64,000 bases of DNA from JACCVG01 sp963790245 (lineage in GTDB: Bacteria > Actinomycetota > Thermoleophilia > Solirubrobacterales > Thermoleophilaceae): assembly GCA_963790245.1 (NCBI GenBank), contig CAWBNP010000002.1, forward strand, positions 1,612,001 to 1,676,000, written 5' to 3'. The notes under the pieces are model-generated. The model was not told the DNA's origin. It searched no databases and was given only the letters and a program-made list of their open reading frames with translations. This document shows, piece after piece, positions 1-8,546 of this stretch. Numbering within the stretch: position 1 is the stretch's first letter; every line of letters starts with the position of its first letter. The position numbers and the translations under genes were made by a program.

Positions 1-570
1 GAACGCAGAGGAGACGAACAGGATCACGAAGACGAGCGGGAACATTCCCTGGACGACGCTCGCGGTCCCGCTCTTGAGCGCGATCGCGGATGCGATCCCT
101 CCGAACGCCGTGGCGGTCAGCCCGCCGAACAGGATCACGAAGATCACGCCGAGCACGCCACCCTGCACGATCGCGCCGAAGGCGAAGCCGATCGCGAGGA
201 ACCAGACCGCGGCGAACATCCCGAGCACGAAGGTCGCCGCGAGCCTGCCGAGGACGATCGTCGGCCGCCGGATCGGGGCCGCGAGCAGCCGATCGGTGAA
301 GCCGAGCTCGATATCGAGCGCGAGCCCGGTTCCGCCCATCACGGCTGCCAGCAGGGCGGACTGCAGGATGCCCGCGGCAAGCTGGAAGTCGAGAAAGCCG
401 TGGACCTCCGGGAACCCCGGCAGGTCAATCGCGCCACCGGCACCACCGGTGTTAACGGCCAGGAACAGCGTCGGGAAGATCAGGATCGGTCCGAGGTAGC
501 GCGGGTAGCGGAAGGTGTTGCGGATTGAGCGGGCGCCGAGCGCCCCAATCGCCCGCAGTTCGGCGCGCAC
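1..570 (-). CDS. ABC-2 type transporter permease, 3' end beyond window
   Basis: This is the membrane subunit of an ABC exporter of the DrrB/ABC-2 type, which would form the channel used by the ATPase encoded just upstream. About 190 residues are visible, read leftward from a GTG whose first base is the last base of the ATPase TAG stop. That one-base overlap implies translational coupling. The visible part begins with a basic stretch (RAELRAIGALGARSIRN) followed by about five hydrophobic segments near residues 22-40, 60-85, 108-135, 140-165 and 178-190, as expected for ABC2_membrane proteins. The C-terminal segments lie outside the window. The substrate cannot be deduced; drug or lipid export is usual for this family. 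Confidence 0.85.
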   Translation of the reverse strand, partial: MRAELRAIGALGARSIRNTFRYPRYLGPILIFPTLFLAVNTGGAGGAIDLPGFPEVHGFLDFQLAAGILQSALLAAVMGGTGLALDIELGFTDRLLAAPIRRPTIVLGRLAATFVLGMFAAVWFLAIGFAFGAIVQGGVLGVIFVILFGGLTATAFGGIASAIALKSGTASVVQGMFPLVFVILFVSSAF

Positions 571-1550
571 TAGCCGCTCTCGGCGCTCAGCGCCGGAACC
601 TCGCCGGTGTCCTGTTCGCCCTCGAGGTGGCGACCGGTCTCGGCGAGGAAGACATCGTCGAGGGTCGGGTTGACGAGGTTGAGCTGGGCGACCGCGAGCC
701 CCGCCTCATCCAGGGCGCGTACGACGGGCGCGATATCCCCGGCGCCGCCCGCGAGCGTGACCTGGAAGTGGACGCCCTCGACCCCCGGGCAGACCTTGCC
801 GAACCTTGCGAGCACGCCCTCGGCATGGTCGTTGGGGCCGTCGGTCAGGCAGACGTCGAGGTGGGGCTGGCCGACCTGGGCCTTGAGCGCCGCCGGCGTG
901 CCCTCGGTCGCCATTCGCCCATCGTCGATGATCCCGACGCGGTCGGCGAGTTGGTCGGCCTCCTCGAGGTACTGGGTCGTCAGGAAGACGGTCGTGCCCT
1001 CGTCGTTGAGGCGGCCGACCTCGTCCCAGATTGCCGCGCGGCTCGAGGGGTCCAGACCGGTCGTCGGCTCGTCGAGGAACAGCACGCGCGGCTCGTGCAC
1101 GAGCGCCATCCCGAGGTCCAGCCGTCGCCGCATCCCGCCCGAGTAGGTGCCGACCCGGCGGTCCTTGGCATAGCCGAGTCCGACCCGTTCGACCAGTGCG
1201 TCGGCTCGCCGGCGGCCTTCGGCGCGCGGGAGGCCGTGGAGCGTCGCCTGCAGGCGCATCAGCTCGTGTCCGCTCATCAGCGGGTCCAGCGCGGCTTCCT
1301 GGAGCGCGACGCCGATCTGGCGGCGGACGGCCGCCGGTTCCTTCGCGACGTCGTGCCCGGCGACGAGCGCGCGCCCCCCGGTCGGCCGCAGCAGCGTGGT
1401 CAGCATTCGGACGGTCGTCGTCTTGCCCGCTCCGTTGGGTCCGAGGAAGGCATAGATCTCGCCCTCGTCGACGGCGAGGTCGATCCCTTGGACCGCCTTC
1501 ACTCCACCCTTGAACTCCCGTTCGAGTCCCTGCACCTCGATTGCCGCCAT
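570..1550 (-). CDS. ABC transporter ATP-binding protein, DrrA-like
   Basis: This 326-residue cytoplasmic ATPase would power the ABC-2 permease encoded immediately downstream. Walker A (GPNGAGKTTT, residues 37-46), the ABC signature (YSGGMRRRLDLG, about 137-148) and Walker B (VLFLDEPTTG, about 156-165) are all intact. The region after residue 220 matches the C-terminal extension common in daunorubicin-resistance-type ATPases. Its ATG is preceded by a short gap from the divergent aldehyde dehydrogenase gene. The family exports hydrophobic drugs, antibiotics or lipids; nothing here identifies the substrate. The role as exporter ATPase is well supported, and the drug-resistance label is only by family. 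Confidence 0.92.
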   Translation of the reverse strand: MAAIEVQGLEREFKGGVKAVQGIDLAVDEGEIYAFLGPNGAGKTTTVRMLTTLLRPTGGRALVAGHDVAKEPAAVRRQIGVALQEAALDPLMSGHELMRLQATLHGLPRAEGRRRADALVERVGLGYAKDRRVGTYSGGMRRRLDLGMALVHEPRVLFLDEPTTGLDPSSRAAIWDEVGRLNDEGTTVFLTTQYLEEADQLADRVGIIDDGRMATEGTPAALKAQVGQPHLDVCLTDGPNDHAEGVLARFGKVCPGVEGVHFQVTLAGGAGDIAPVVRALDEAGLAVAQLNLVNPTLDDVFLAETGRHLEGEQDTGEVPALSAESG

Positions 1551-1609
1551 CGATCAGAGACTATTCATAGCCCTGGTTTGCTCCATGATCAGGCGGGCAA
1601 CCTCAGCTC

Positions 1610-3079
1610 ATGACCCAGATCAACTCAGAACAGGCAGCCCTCGACGCAGCCCCGAAGCAGCTGCTGATCGGCGGTCAGTGGCGCGACGGCGCCGGCGCCG
1701 CCACCCTCGGCATCGAGGATCCCGCGACCGGCGAGACGCTGTGCGATGTCGCTGACGCGACCCCCGACGATGCGCTCGCCGCGCTCAGCGCCGCGACCGA
1801 GGCCCAGGCCGAGTGGGGGTCCCATCCCCCGCGCGAACGCGGAGAGATCCTGCGCCGGGCCTTCGAGCAGATGACTGAGCGGGCCGACGAGCTCGCGCTG
1901 CTGATGACGCTCGAGATGGGCAAGTCGCTCGCCGAATCGAAGGCCGAGATCGCTTACGCGGCCGAGTTCCTGCGCTGGTTCAGCGAGGAGGCCGTCCGGA
2001 TCGACGGCCGCTACGCGACTGCACCGACCGGTCAGGGCCGGATGCTCGTGATGCGCCAGCCCGTCGGACCGTGCCTGCTGATCACACCCTGGAACTTCCC
2101 GGCGGCGATGGGCACGCGCAAGATCGGCCCTGCGATCGCCGCCGGTTGCACGATGGTCGTCAAGCCGGCCAAGCAGACACCGCTCTCGATGCTCGCGCTC
2201 GCCGGGATCTTGACCGAGGCTGGGCTTCCGGACGGCGTTCTGAACGTCCTCACCGGATCCTCATCGAGCGATCTGATGACCCCGCTGATCGCGGATGAGA
2301 GGCTTCGCAAGCTCTCCTTCACCGGCTCGACCGAAGTCGGTCGCACGCTGATGGAGCAGGCTTCCGAGCAGCTGCTGCGGCTGTCGATGGAACTCGGCGG
2401 CAACGCACCGTTCGTCGTCTTCGAGGACGCCGATGTGGACGAGGCTGTGGAGGGGGCGATGATCGCCAAGCTGCGCAATGTCGGCGAGGCTTGCACGGCC
2501 GCCAACCGCTTCCACATCGCCGAATCGGTCGCTGATGAGTTCACCGAGAAGCTCGCCGCGCGGTTCGTCTCGCTGAAGGTCGGTCGCGGGACCGAGGAGG
2601 GAGTCGACATCGGTCCCCTGATCGACGACGACCAGCGCTCGAAGGTCGCCGCTCTGGTCGACGACGCCACGACCAAGGGTGCCGACGCGCTGGTCGGCGG
2701 CTCGGCGCTCGGAGGACCAGGCTACTTCTACGAGCCGACCGTGCTGGCCGACGTTTCCGACGACGCCGACCTCCTGCGCGAGGAGATCTTCGGCCCCGTT
2801 GCGCCGATCACGACGTTCGCCGACGAGGACGAGGCGGTCGCGGCCGCCAACCGCACCGAGTTCGGCCTTGTCTCCTACCTCTACACGCGCGATGTCAAGC
2901 GCGCGCTCCGCGTCTGCGAGCGACTCGACACCGGGATGATCGGCCTCAACCAGGGCATGGTCTCCAACGCCGCCGCCCCGTTCGGCGGTGTCAAGCAATC
3001 CGGCTTCGGCCGCGAGGGCGGCGCCGAGGGGATCAACGAGTACCTCGAGACGAAGTACGTCGCGATCAACCTCGACTAG
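1610..3079 (+). CDS. gabD: Succinate-semialdehyde dehydrogenase (NAD(P)+), aldehyde dehydrogenase family
   Basis: This 489-residue cytoplasmic enzyme most likely oxidises succinate semialdehyde to succinate, linking GABA or 4-hydroxybutyrate breakdown to the TCA cycle. It has the aldehyde dehydrogenase signature MELGGNAPFVVF with the general base at E261 and the catalytic cysteine at C295 (GEACTAANRF). The cofactor region FTGSTEVGR and the C-terminal PFGGVKQSGFGREGG are also present. Length and motifs match the GabD branch closely. No GABA transaminase is adjacent, so the physiological aldehyde is inferred. It stands alone, divergent from the ABC exporter genes and convergent with a secreted beta-roll protein gene. 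Confidence 0.88.
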   Translation: MTQINSEQAALDAAPKQLLIGGQWRDGAGAATLGIEDPATGETLCDVADATPDDALAALSAATEAQAEWGSHPPRERGEILRRAFEQMTERADELALLMTLEMGKSLAESKAEIAYAAEFLRWFSEEAVRIDGRYATAPTGQGRMLVMRQPVGPCLLITPWNFPAAMGTRKIGPAIAAGCTMVVKPAKQTPLSMLALAGILTEAGLPDGVLNVLTGSSSSDLMTPLIADERLRKLSFTGSTEVGRTLMEQASEQLLRLSMELGGNAPFVVFEDADVDEAVEGAMIAKLRNVGEACTAANRFHIAESVADEFTEKLAARFVSLKVGRGTEEGVDIGPLIDDDQRSKVAALVDDATTKGADALVGGSALGGPGYFYEPTVLADVSDDADLLREEIFGPVAPITTFADEDEAVAAANRTEFGLVSYLYTRDVKRALRVCERLDTGMIGLNQGMVSNAAAPFGGVKQSGFGREGGAEGINEYLETKYVAINLD

Positions 3080-3102
3080 CGCTCGCGGAGTGTCGGCGCG
3101 GG

Positions 3103-3939
3103 TCAGCCCGAGAAGTCGACCGTGACTACCGAGGTCCCCGCCGGGGGACTGAACGTGCAGTTGCGGGGCGGATCGCCGCCCTCACCGTCATCGCACCCTG
3201 TGTAGTTGATGTAGTCCCCGCCGTTTGCCTGGAGCGTCACCGGCTGACCTGCGGGAAAGTCTTCGGTGCAGGTCCCGGTCGCCGTTTCGCTGCTGGCGGC
3301 TGCCTTCAGACAGTTCAGGCCGGCTGGAGAACTCGTCACGATCCCGGTTCGGTTGCCCGTGAACTGAATCGTCACGAAGGCTGAGCCGCTCGGATTGGGA
3401 TTCGGATTGGGATTCGGATTCGGGTTGGGGTTCGGATTCGGGTTGGGGTTCGGATTCGGGTTGGGGTTCGGATTCGGATTTGGATTTGGCGCGCCGACGA
3501 CGTCGACCCGCTCGCAGCTCGAGTCGGCGACCAGGTCGGCCTCGTCGACCAGCGCGACGTCGTTCCCGCCGCCGCACTTGATGAAGTCCCCGGTCGAATC
3601 GCCGGTCGCGTCGATCCTGTCGTCGCCGCCCTTCCCCTGGAGATCGTCGCTGCCCGCGCCGCCGGTCAACTCGTCGTTGCCACCGCCGCCATTGAGCTTG
3701 TCATCGCCGGCCTGGCCGGCGAGTGTGTCGTTGCCGCCTTTGCCCTTCATGTCATCCGCGCCGCCCTTGCCGCGCATCCGGTCGTCACCGCCCTTGCCAT
3801 CCATCCGGTCGTTGCCAGAAGTGCCCTTTAGGTTGTCGTCGGCCTTCGTCCCTGAAACCTGCTTTGCCACGACGACCACAGGGACGGCGACGGTCACGGC
3901 GAACACGAGTGCGACCAGCATCAGACGTACGACCTTCAT
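3103..3939 (-). CDS. Secreted beta-roll calcium-binding repeat protein with Asn-Pro linker
   Basis: This 278-residue exported protein starts at an ATG behind a strong AAGGAGG site. A signal peptide (about residues 1-25, VALVFAVTVAVPVVVVA) precedes a domain of GGxGxD nonapeptide repeats (about 35-125) of the hemolysin-type calcium-binding kind, with units such as GGDDRMRGKGGADD. A pure Asn-Pro spacer (about 153-183) leads to a C-terminal domain with three cysteines resembling a small beta-sandwich. No type I secretion genes are near and the N-terminus is Sec-like, so a classical RTX toxin is unlikely. Calcium-stabilised wall or matrix attachment is a guess. It is related in build to the two larger beta-roll proteins a few kb away. 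Confidence 0.8.
   Translation of the reverse strand: MKVVRLMLVALVFAVTVAVPVVVVAKQVSGTKADDNLKGTSGNDRMDGKGGDDRMRGKGGADDMKGKGGNDTLAGQAGDDKLNGGGGNDELTGGAGSDDLQGKGGDDRIDATGDSTGDFIKCGGGNDVALVDEADLVADSSCERVDVVGAPNPNPNPNPNPNPNPNPNPNPNPNPNPNPNPNPSGSAFVTIQFTGNRTGIVTSSPAGLNCLKAAASSETATGTCTEDFPAGQPVTLQANGGDYINYTGCDDGEGGDPPRNCTFSPPAGTSVVTVDFSG
3391..3489. repeat. Hexanucleotide tandem repeat encoding (Asn-Pro)n
   Basis: An array of GGATTC/GGGTTC/GGATTG hexamers, part of it in an 18-bp higher-order unit (GGATTCGGGTTGGGGTTC repeated about three times). It encodes the Pro-Asn spacer of the secreted beta-roll protein on the minus strand. Such an array can expand or contract by slippage in 6-bp steps without changing frame. 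Confidence 0.9.
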
Positions 3940-4002
3940 CCCTACCTCCTTGCCCGTTGAGCGCCTGACCCTACACCCGTCAAAGAGGGCTGTCCAGGCG
4001 GC

Positions 4003-4401
4003 CTATCGAACCTCGAACTCGAGCGCCACGGCGGCTTTCTCGTCCTGACGGAGGAAGAGATCGACCCTGTAGTTGCCCCTCGGCCAGGGCTCGTCGTTGG
4101 TCAGGTCGAAGTAGATCTGTGCGTCGCCCGTTTGGACGGCCGCCTCGGCAATCTCGGTATTGACGCTCGGAGCGTCGATGTCGACGGCCGACCAGACTGC
4201 CCTCACATCCGTGTCGTCGGGAGCATTGGAGAGCTGAAGGACTGCGTAGAAGGTCTCGTCCGGCTTGAACGTGGTGGTCGGCTCCGCGCCGTCTTGATCG
4301 CGGGCCATCGTCGCCGCGCTGATGTTCGCGGTGCTGATGTTGAACCCGCAGCCGACCGCCGTAAGCGTTGTAGCGATCAGCACCAAACCTACGATTCTCA
4401 T
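4003..4401 (-). CDS. Small lipoprotein with beta-sandwich-like domain
   Basis: This is a predicted 132-residue lipoprotein. The ATG was chosen because it gives a clean lipoprotein signal peptide ending in a lipobox-like TAVGC with lipidated C18. The mature part starts with a short low-complexity stretch (NISTANISAATMAR), then a domain with alternating strands and a PWPRGNYRVDLFL segment near the C-terminus. That pattern recurs in small secreted actinobacterial proteins carrying one Ig-like domain, but I cannot name a family with certainty. The reading frame stays open upstream of this ATG, but that part lacks a signal peptide and crosses the acetyltransferase gene, so it is rejected. Function unknown; it would sit on the outer face of the membrane. 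Confidence 0.7.
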   Translation of the reverse strand: MRIVGLVLIATTLTAVGCGFNISTANISAATMARDQDGAEPTTTFKPDETFYAVLQLSNAPDDTDVRAVWSAVDIDAPSVNTEIAEAAVQTGDAQIYFDLTNDEPWPRGNYRVDLFLRQDEKAAVALEFEVR

Positions 4402-4451
4402 CGTGCCTCCCCTGCCAAGGGTTGCCATGCCGCCGCCAGTATGATCGAACC

Positions 4452-4985
4452 TCACGCGGGCAGCCGGATCAGCTCCATGAACAGGGCGTCGCGATGCTCG
4501 CCCGTAGGGAGGGTCGAGTAGGCGCGCATCACTCCGACCGGCTCGAAGCCGGCCTTTTCGTAGGCGCGGATCGCGCGTGCGTTGGCGGCGTCGGGATCGA
4601 TCGTGAAGCGGTGATGGCCGCGGTCTGAAGACAGCCACCCGATCGCCAGCGATAGGGCGCCCGGACCGAGGTCTCGCCCCTGACGGGTTGTTGCGATAGC
4701 GATGTCCAGTCCGGCAGATCGATAGCTCGGCTCGGACTCCTCCGTCACGAGCAGCACGCCGATCAGGTCGGGCGACGCGGGCTCGACGATCGCCCAGGCG
4801 AACGACGGCCACTCGTCGGTCTCGTCGTAGATCTCCGCCTCAGGCGATCCGGGCGTACGGGCCGGCCACCAGCGGGCGACATCTGGCTCGAGCAGCACCG
4901 CGCGGACAGCTTCGCGATCGGCCGGGAGCAGCGGACGGAGGCCGACGCGCTCGCCTTCGAGGTCAGGTGTGGCGGGCTTGATCAG
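4452..4985 (-). CDS. GNAT family N-acetyltransferase, AacA4/RimJ-like
   Basis: This cytoplasmic acyl-CoA-dependent N-acetyltransferase of about 177 residues has the N-terminal RLRPL-type strand (ERVGLRPLLPADREAV), the acetyl-CoA binding region GRDLGPGALSLAIGWL, and the C-terminal NARAIRAYEKAGFEPVG motif typical of RimJ/AacA4-like GNAT proteins. The natural acceptor (aminoglycoside, protein N-terminus or small amine) cannot be told. No ATG, GTG or TTG sits at the homologous N-terminus. The best start is a CTG overlapping the fumarase TGA (CTGA), so the exact start is uncertain. It is probably co-translated with fumarase. Confidence 0.82.
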   Translation of the reverse strand: MIKPATPDLEGERVGLRPLLPADREAVRAVLLEPDVARWWPARTPGSPEAEIYDETDEWPSFAWAIVEPASPDLIGVLLVTEESEPSYRSAGLDIAIATTRQGRDLGPGALSLAIGWLSSDRGHHRFTIDPDAANARAIRAYEKAGFEPVGVMRAYSTLPTGEHRDALFMELIRLPA

Positions 4986-6295
4986 CGGCCGCTCCCACGA
5001 GCCATCTTGCGCAGGTCGAGCGCCTCGTCGAGCACAGACTCCTCGACGCCCATCTCGCGTGCCACCTCGCGCGCGGTCTTGTCCGTCCTGACGGCGGTCT
5101 GGACGACCTCGGTCGCCTTGTCGTAACCGATGTGGGGGTTGAGGGCCGTGGCCGAGGCGAGCGTCGCCTCGGCGTGCCGCGTTGTCATCGCCTCGTTGGC
5201 CTCGATCCCGGCCACGCACTTCTCGGCGAACAGGGTCGAGGACGAACTCAGCAGTGCGATCGACTGCAGCAGGTTGCGTGCGATCAGCGGGATCCGGACG
5301 TTGAGCTCGAAGTTGCCCTGCGTTCCGCCGATCGTGATCGCCGTGTCGTTGCCGATCACCTGCGCCGCGACTTGGAGGACGACTTCCGGGATGACAGGAT
5401 TGACCTTGCCGGGCATGATCGAGGAGCCCTTCTGGAGTTCCGGGAGGAAAAGCTCGGCGAGACCGGCGCGAGGGCCGGACCCCATCCACGCGATGTCGTT
5501 GGCGATCTTTGTCAACGAGACGGCGATCACCTTGAGGACGCCCGAGAGCTCGACGAGGGCGTCACGGTTGCCCTGGGCCTCGAACGGGTCCTCGGGTGCG
5601 AGAACCGCTCCCCCGGTGGTCTCGGCGAGCAGCTCCCTCGCGCGCGCGGCGAACTCCGCGTGGGTATTGAGACCGGTGCCCGTCGCTGTCCCGCCGAGCG
5701 GGATCTGGGCGACTCGCGGAAGCGCGTCGTCGAGCCGGCGCCGGCCGAGGCGGATCTGCGCTGCGTAGCCCGCGAACTCCTGGCCGAGCGTCACCGGGAC
5801 GGCGTCCATCAGGTGGGTCCGACCGGACTTGACGATGTCTGCGAAGGCGTCGGCCTTGTCGGCGAACGCGCCTTCGAGCTTGGCGAGCGCGGGGTCGAGC
5901 GAGCCGCGCACCTCGGTGACCGCTGCGAGGTGGACCGCGGAGGGGAAGACGTCGTTGGACGACTGGCCCATGTTGACGTGGTCGTTGGCGTGGGCGCCCT
6001 CGGCGAGGCTCGCGATCACCTCGTTGGTGTTCATGTTGGATGAGGTCCCAGATCCGGTCTGGAAGACATCGACCGGGAATTGCGCGTCGTGCTCACCGGC
6101 GGCGATCGCATCGCCCGCGGCGGCGATCCGGCCGGCGATCTCGGTGTCGAGCAGGCCGAGATCGGCGTTGGCGCGGGCGGCGGCGGCCTTGATCCGACCG
6201 AGCATCCTGATCACAGCGATCGGCACCGGCTCGCCCGAAACGGGGAAGTTGTCGACGGCCTTGCGCGTCTCCGCGCCCCACAGTTCCTGAGTCAA
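4982..6295 (-). CDS. fumC: Class II fumarate hydratase
   Basis: This enzyme catalyses reversible hydration of fumarate to L-malate in the TCA cycle. The 437-residue protein carries the superfamily signature GSSIMPGKVNP (about residue 290, with the mobile catalytic serine), the TGSGTSSNMNTNEV segment near residue 80 and the SGRTHLMDAVPVTLGQEF region near residue 160. These distinguish fumarase C from argininosuccinate lyase or aspartase. The length is slightly short for the family because the C-terminus is compact. The gene heads a two-gene unit with an overlapping acetyltransferase. No feature suggests loss of activity. Confidence 0.93.
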   Translation of the reverse strand: MTQELWGAETRKAVDNFPVSGEPVPIAVIRMLGRIKAAAARANADLGLLDTEIAGRIAAAGDAIAAGEHDAQFPVDVFQTGSGTSSNMNTNEVIASLAEGAHANDHVNMGQSSNDVFPSAVHLAAVTEVRGSLDPALAKLEGAFADKADAFADIVKSGRTHLMDAVPVTLGQEFAGYAAQIRLGRRRLDDALPRVAQIPLGGTATGTGLNTHAEFAARARELLAETTGGAVLAPEDPFEAQGNRDALVELSGVLKVIAVSLTKIANDIAWMGSGPRAGLAELFLPELQKGSSIMPGKVNPVIPEVVLQVAAQVIGNDTAITIGGTQGNFELNVRIPLIARNLLQSIALLSSSSTLFAEKCVAGIEANEAMTTRHAEATLASATALNPHIGYDKATEVVQTAVRTDKTAREVAREMGVEESVLDEALDLRKMARGSGR

Positions 6296-6345
6296 GCTAG
6301 AGCTCCTTCAGATCGCTGGACCACCCAGATCCAGGCTATCCACGC

Positions 6346-6792
6346 TCAGCCGCCTGTGCGTCCTGCTTCGAGCCCCTCGCCGAACGCTCGGGAGCCACGG
6401 GCAACCCCGCTCAGCTCGAGCTGGAGGCGGCGCTCGAGCTCGTCGTAGATCCCACCTGCGTCGTCGGCCCCACGCTGCACGGCTCCGACTAGATAGGTGA
6501 GTTGAGCGACCTCCGGTGTGTCGGGGTCGCGCCGTGCGATGGCGGCGAGGTCGGTCGCGACCTCAAGGTACGCCGCACCGATGTTCTGCGCTTCGGCCGG
6601 GCCGGCGGTCCGGGCCAGGCAGGCCGAGAGCGGGACATCGCCGTCGAGGCGGACGGTCTCGGGCGCGGCTTGGAGCGCGGTACGGATCGTGTCGGCGTCG
6701 GCGAGGCAGGCGGGCGGGAGTTGTTGGTCTCCACGCGCGCAGCCCGTGCCCGTTGCGGCGATGACGGCAATGAGGATCAGCGTCGGGCGCAC
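6346..6792 (-). CDS. Hypothetical lipoprotein, helical
   Basis: I do not recognise this 148-residue protein. It has a lipoprotein-type signal peptide (IAVIAATGTGCARG, predicted lipidated C18) followed by a mostly helical, acidic body with two further cysteines (PACLADADTI and SACLARTAG) that could form a disulfide. The C-terminal third reads as a long amphipathic helix ending in a Gly-rich tail. It lies immediately upstream of fumC on the same strand but separated by about 50 bp, so co-transcription is possible and no functional link is evident. It would be anchored to the outer face of the membrane. Confidence 0.65.
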   Translation of the reverse strand: MRPTLILIAVIAATGTGCARGDQQLPPACLADADTIRTALQAAPETVRLDGDVPLSACLARTAGPAEAQNIGAAYLEVATDLAAIARRDPDTPEVAQLTYLVGAVQRGADDAGGIYDELERRLQLELSGVARGSRAFGEGLEAGRTGG

Positions 6793-6902
6793 GAGGCCGA
6801 TCCTAGGTCAAGGGTGCGATGAAGGATTTCGGTCCTACAGCGACCACAATCCGTCATCCGAACCGCAGCCGACCCGTCCGCGGGCGGCCGTACGCTCCCG
6901 GA

Positions 6903-7340
6903 ATGGCCCCGTTGGAGGTGGGAGATCCGCTGGCTCATCGGGCACTCGAGGCGCTGCTGCGCGCGGAATCGTCGCTGCGGCGGGCTCTGAGTGCCGAGCT
7001 GGAGGCCCAGGGCGTCTCCGCGGCGGGCTTCTCCGCGCTGGTCGTCCTAACGACCGCGGGCGGCCGGCTGGACCTGCGGACCTTGCGGCGCCGGCTGAGA
7101 TGGAGCAAGGCGAACGCGACCGAGGTGACGGCGACGCTCGAGGGCCGTGGGCTGCTGCTGCGCCGTCGTCATGAGCGCGACGGGCGGGCGGTGGTAGTGC
7201 TGCTGACCCCGGCAGGCGCGGCCCTGGTCGAGCGGGTCTTTCCCGATCACACGCGGCGGGTCGCGACTGCGTTCGCGCGCCTGGACGAGACCGAGAAGCG
7301 CTCGCTCACGCAGCTCTGTCGCAAGTTGGACGCCGCCTGA
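6903..7340 (+). CDS. MarR family transcriptional regulator
   Basis: This 145-residue winged-helix DNA-binding protein is probably a dimer that responds to a small ligand. The helix-turn-helix lies around residues 50-75 (LTTAGGRLDLRTLRRRLRWSKANATEVTATLEGRGLL), followed by the wing RRRHERDGRAVVVLLTPAG typical of MarR proteins. The C-terminal helices complete the dimer domain. An upstream in-frame ATG 84 bases earlier would add an unrelated basic segment, so the internal ATG is preferred. Neighbours are a divergent lipoprotein gene and downstream surface protein genes; regulation of either is possible but unproven. Confidence 0.85.
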   Translation: MAPLEVGDPLAHRALEALLRAESSLRRALSAELEAQGVSAAGFSALVVLTTAGGRLDLRTLRRRLRWSKANATEVTATLEGRGLLLRRRHERDGRAVVVLLTPAGAALVERVFPDHTRRVATAFARLDETEKRSLTQLCRKLDAA

Positions 7341-7421
7341 CCTCTGGCCGTGCGGTTCCCGGTTGCGGTCCCCAGGGCGACTCTCTAAGGTCAATGCGGC
7401 CGGGCGGGCACCCCACGCATC

Positions 7422-8546
7422 GTGAATCAAAGGTCCTCAAACGCGACGCCGCCGGCTTCGCTTCCGCTATTACGCGCGACTCTGATCGCGTTGCTCTGCG
7501 TGCTCGGCCTGGCCCTTCCGACCACCGCCTCGGCCAGCTTCCTCGCCCCGGACACCTCCATAACGGGCGGCCCCGAGGGCGAGACGCCAGACGATACGCC
7601 GACCTTCACTTTCAGCTCGCCCGACACGGGAGCGTTCCAGTGCAGGGTGGATTCCGGCGCCTTCGCGGCTTGCCGGTCGCCGTTCACCACGTCGAAGCTC
7701 GCAACGGGCGGCCACAGCTTCGAGGTCCGCGGCCTCAACCTCCTTGGAGGCCCAGGTCCGGCGGCCCGCCGCGATTTCCGGGTGGTCGGGCGGCCGATGA
7801 ATGACGACCGCGCCCCGCAGACATCGATCACGGGTGGTCCGGCCGAAGGATCCAGCACCAGCGACACGACGCCGACCTTCAGCTTTGCCGCCGACGAGGA
7901 AGGCGCCCAGTTCAGTTGCGCGATCGACAACGACGGCGACGGTGGCTTCAGTGCGTGTGCCTCGCCGTTCACGACCCCGTCGCTGAGTTTCGGGCGCCAC
8001 TCGTTCAGCGTTCGGGCAACCGATGTTTCCGGCAACCGTGACCCGACGCCGGCCACGCGAAGCTTTACCGTCGCGGTCGGGGGTGGCGGCGGGCCGCCGC
8101 AGGGCCCGAGGTGTGGCGGTAGGCCCGCGACGATCATCGGGACGAGCGGCCCTGATCAGCTGACCGGGACCCCGAATTCCGATGTGATCCTCGGGGGCGA
8201 CGGTGACGACGTAATCGATTCCGGGGACGGCGACGACCGCGTTTGTGCGGGCGCGGGCGACGACCTCGTCAACGGCAGGGCTGGTTCGGACAAGCTGCGC
8301 GGCGAGCTCGGGGATGACCGTGTCCGAGGGGGCAAGGCCAAGGACAAGCTCGACGGCGGTGAGGGTGCCGACGAGCTCGACGGAGGCGGCGGCCCCGACA
8401 AGCTCAAGGGCGGCCCGGGCGATGACCAGCTCCAGGGCGGCAGTGGCAAGGACCGTCTCGAGGCGGGCTCGGGCAGCGACCTCTGCGACGGCGGTGGCGG
8501 CAAGGACAAGGCCAAGGACTGCGACCGCGCGATCGGAGTGCCATGA
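7422..8546 (+). CDS. Secreted protein: two Ig-like modules plus beta-roll calcium-binding repeats
   Basis: This 374-residue exported protein starts at a GTG. After a signal peptide (about residues 15-38, ending near TTASAS) come two roughly 90-residue Ig-like modules with the pattern TSITGGP, FSxxD, FxCxxD, CxSPFTT, HSFxVR and FxV. Each has one cysteine pair that could form a disulfide. A Gly/Pro linker leads to about eight nonapeptide repeats of the hemolysin type (GGDGDDVIDSGDGDDRV and similar, residues about 245-360) ending in a Cys-containing GKDKAKDC cap. The stop overlaps the ATG of the next, paralogous gene (ATGA), so the two are co-translated. Probably a Sec-exported calcium-binding surface or matrix protein; partner unknown. 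Confidence 0.85.
   Translation: MNQRSSNATPPASLPLLRATLIALLCVLGLALPTTASASFLAPDTSITGGPEGETPDDTPTFTFSSPDTGAFQCRVDSGAFAACRSPFTTSKLATGGHSFEVRGLNLLGGPGPAARRDFRVVGRPMNDDRAPQTSITGGPAEGSSTSDTTPTFSFAADEEGAQFSCAIDNDGDGGFSACASPFTTPSLSFGRHSFSVRATDVSGNRDPTPATRSFTVAVGGGGGPPQGPRCGGRPATIIGTSGPDQLTGTPNSDVILGGDGDDVIDSGDGDDRVCAGAGDDLVNGRAGSDKLRGELGDDRVRGGKAKDKLDGGEGADELDGGGGPDKLKGGPGDDQLQGGSGKDRLEAGSGSDLCDGGGGKDKAKDCDRAIGVP

Noticed and set aside
525..1613. Long plus-strand ORF opposite the ABC ATPase
   Set aside because: It is the antisense of a gene with complete Walker and signature motifs; high GC makes long shadow frames.
3391..3489. CRISPR-like array
   Set aside because: Units are 6 bp without spacers and encode an Asn-Pro linker.
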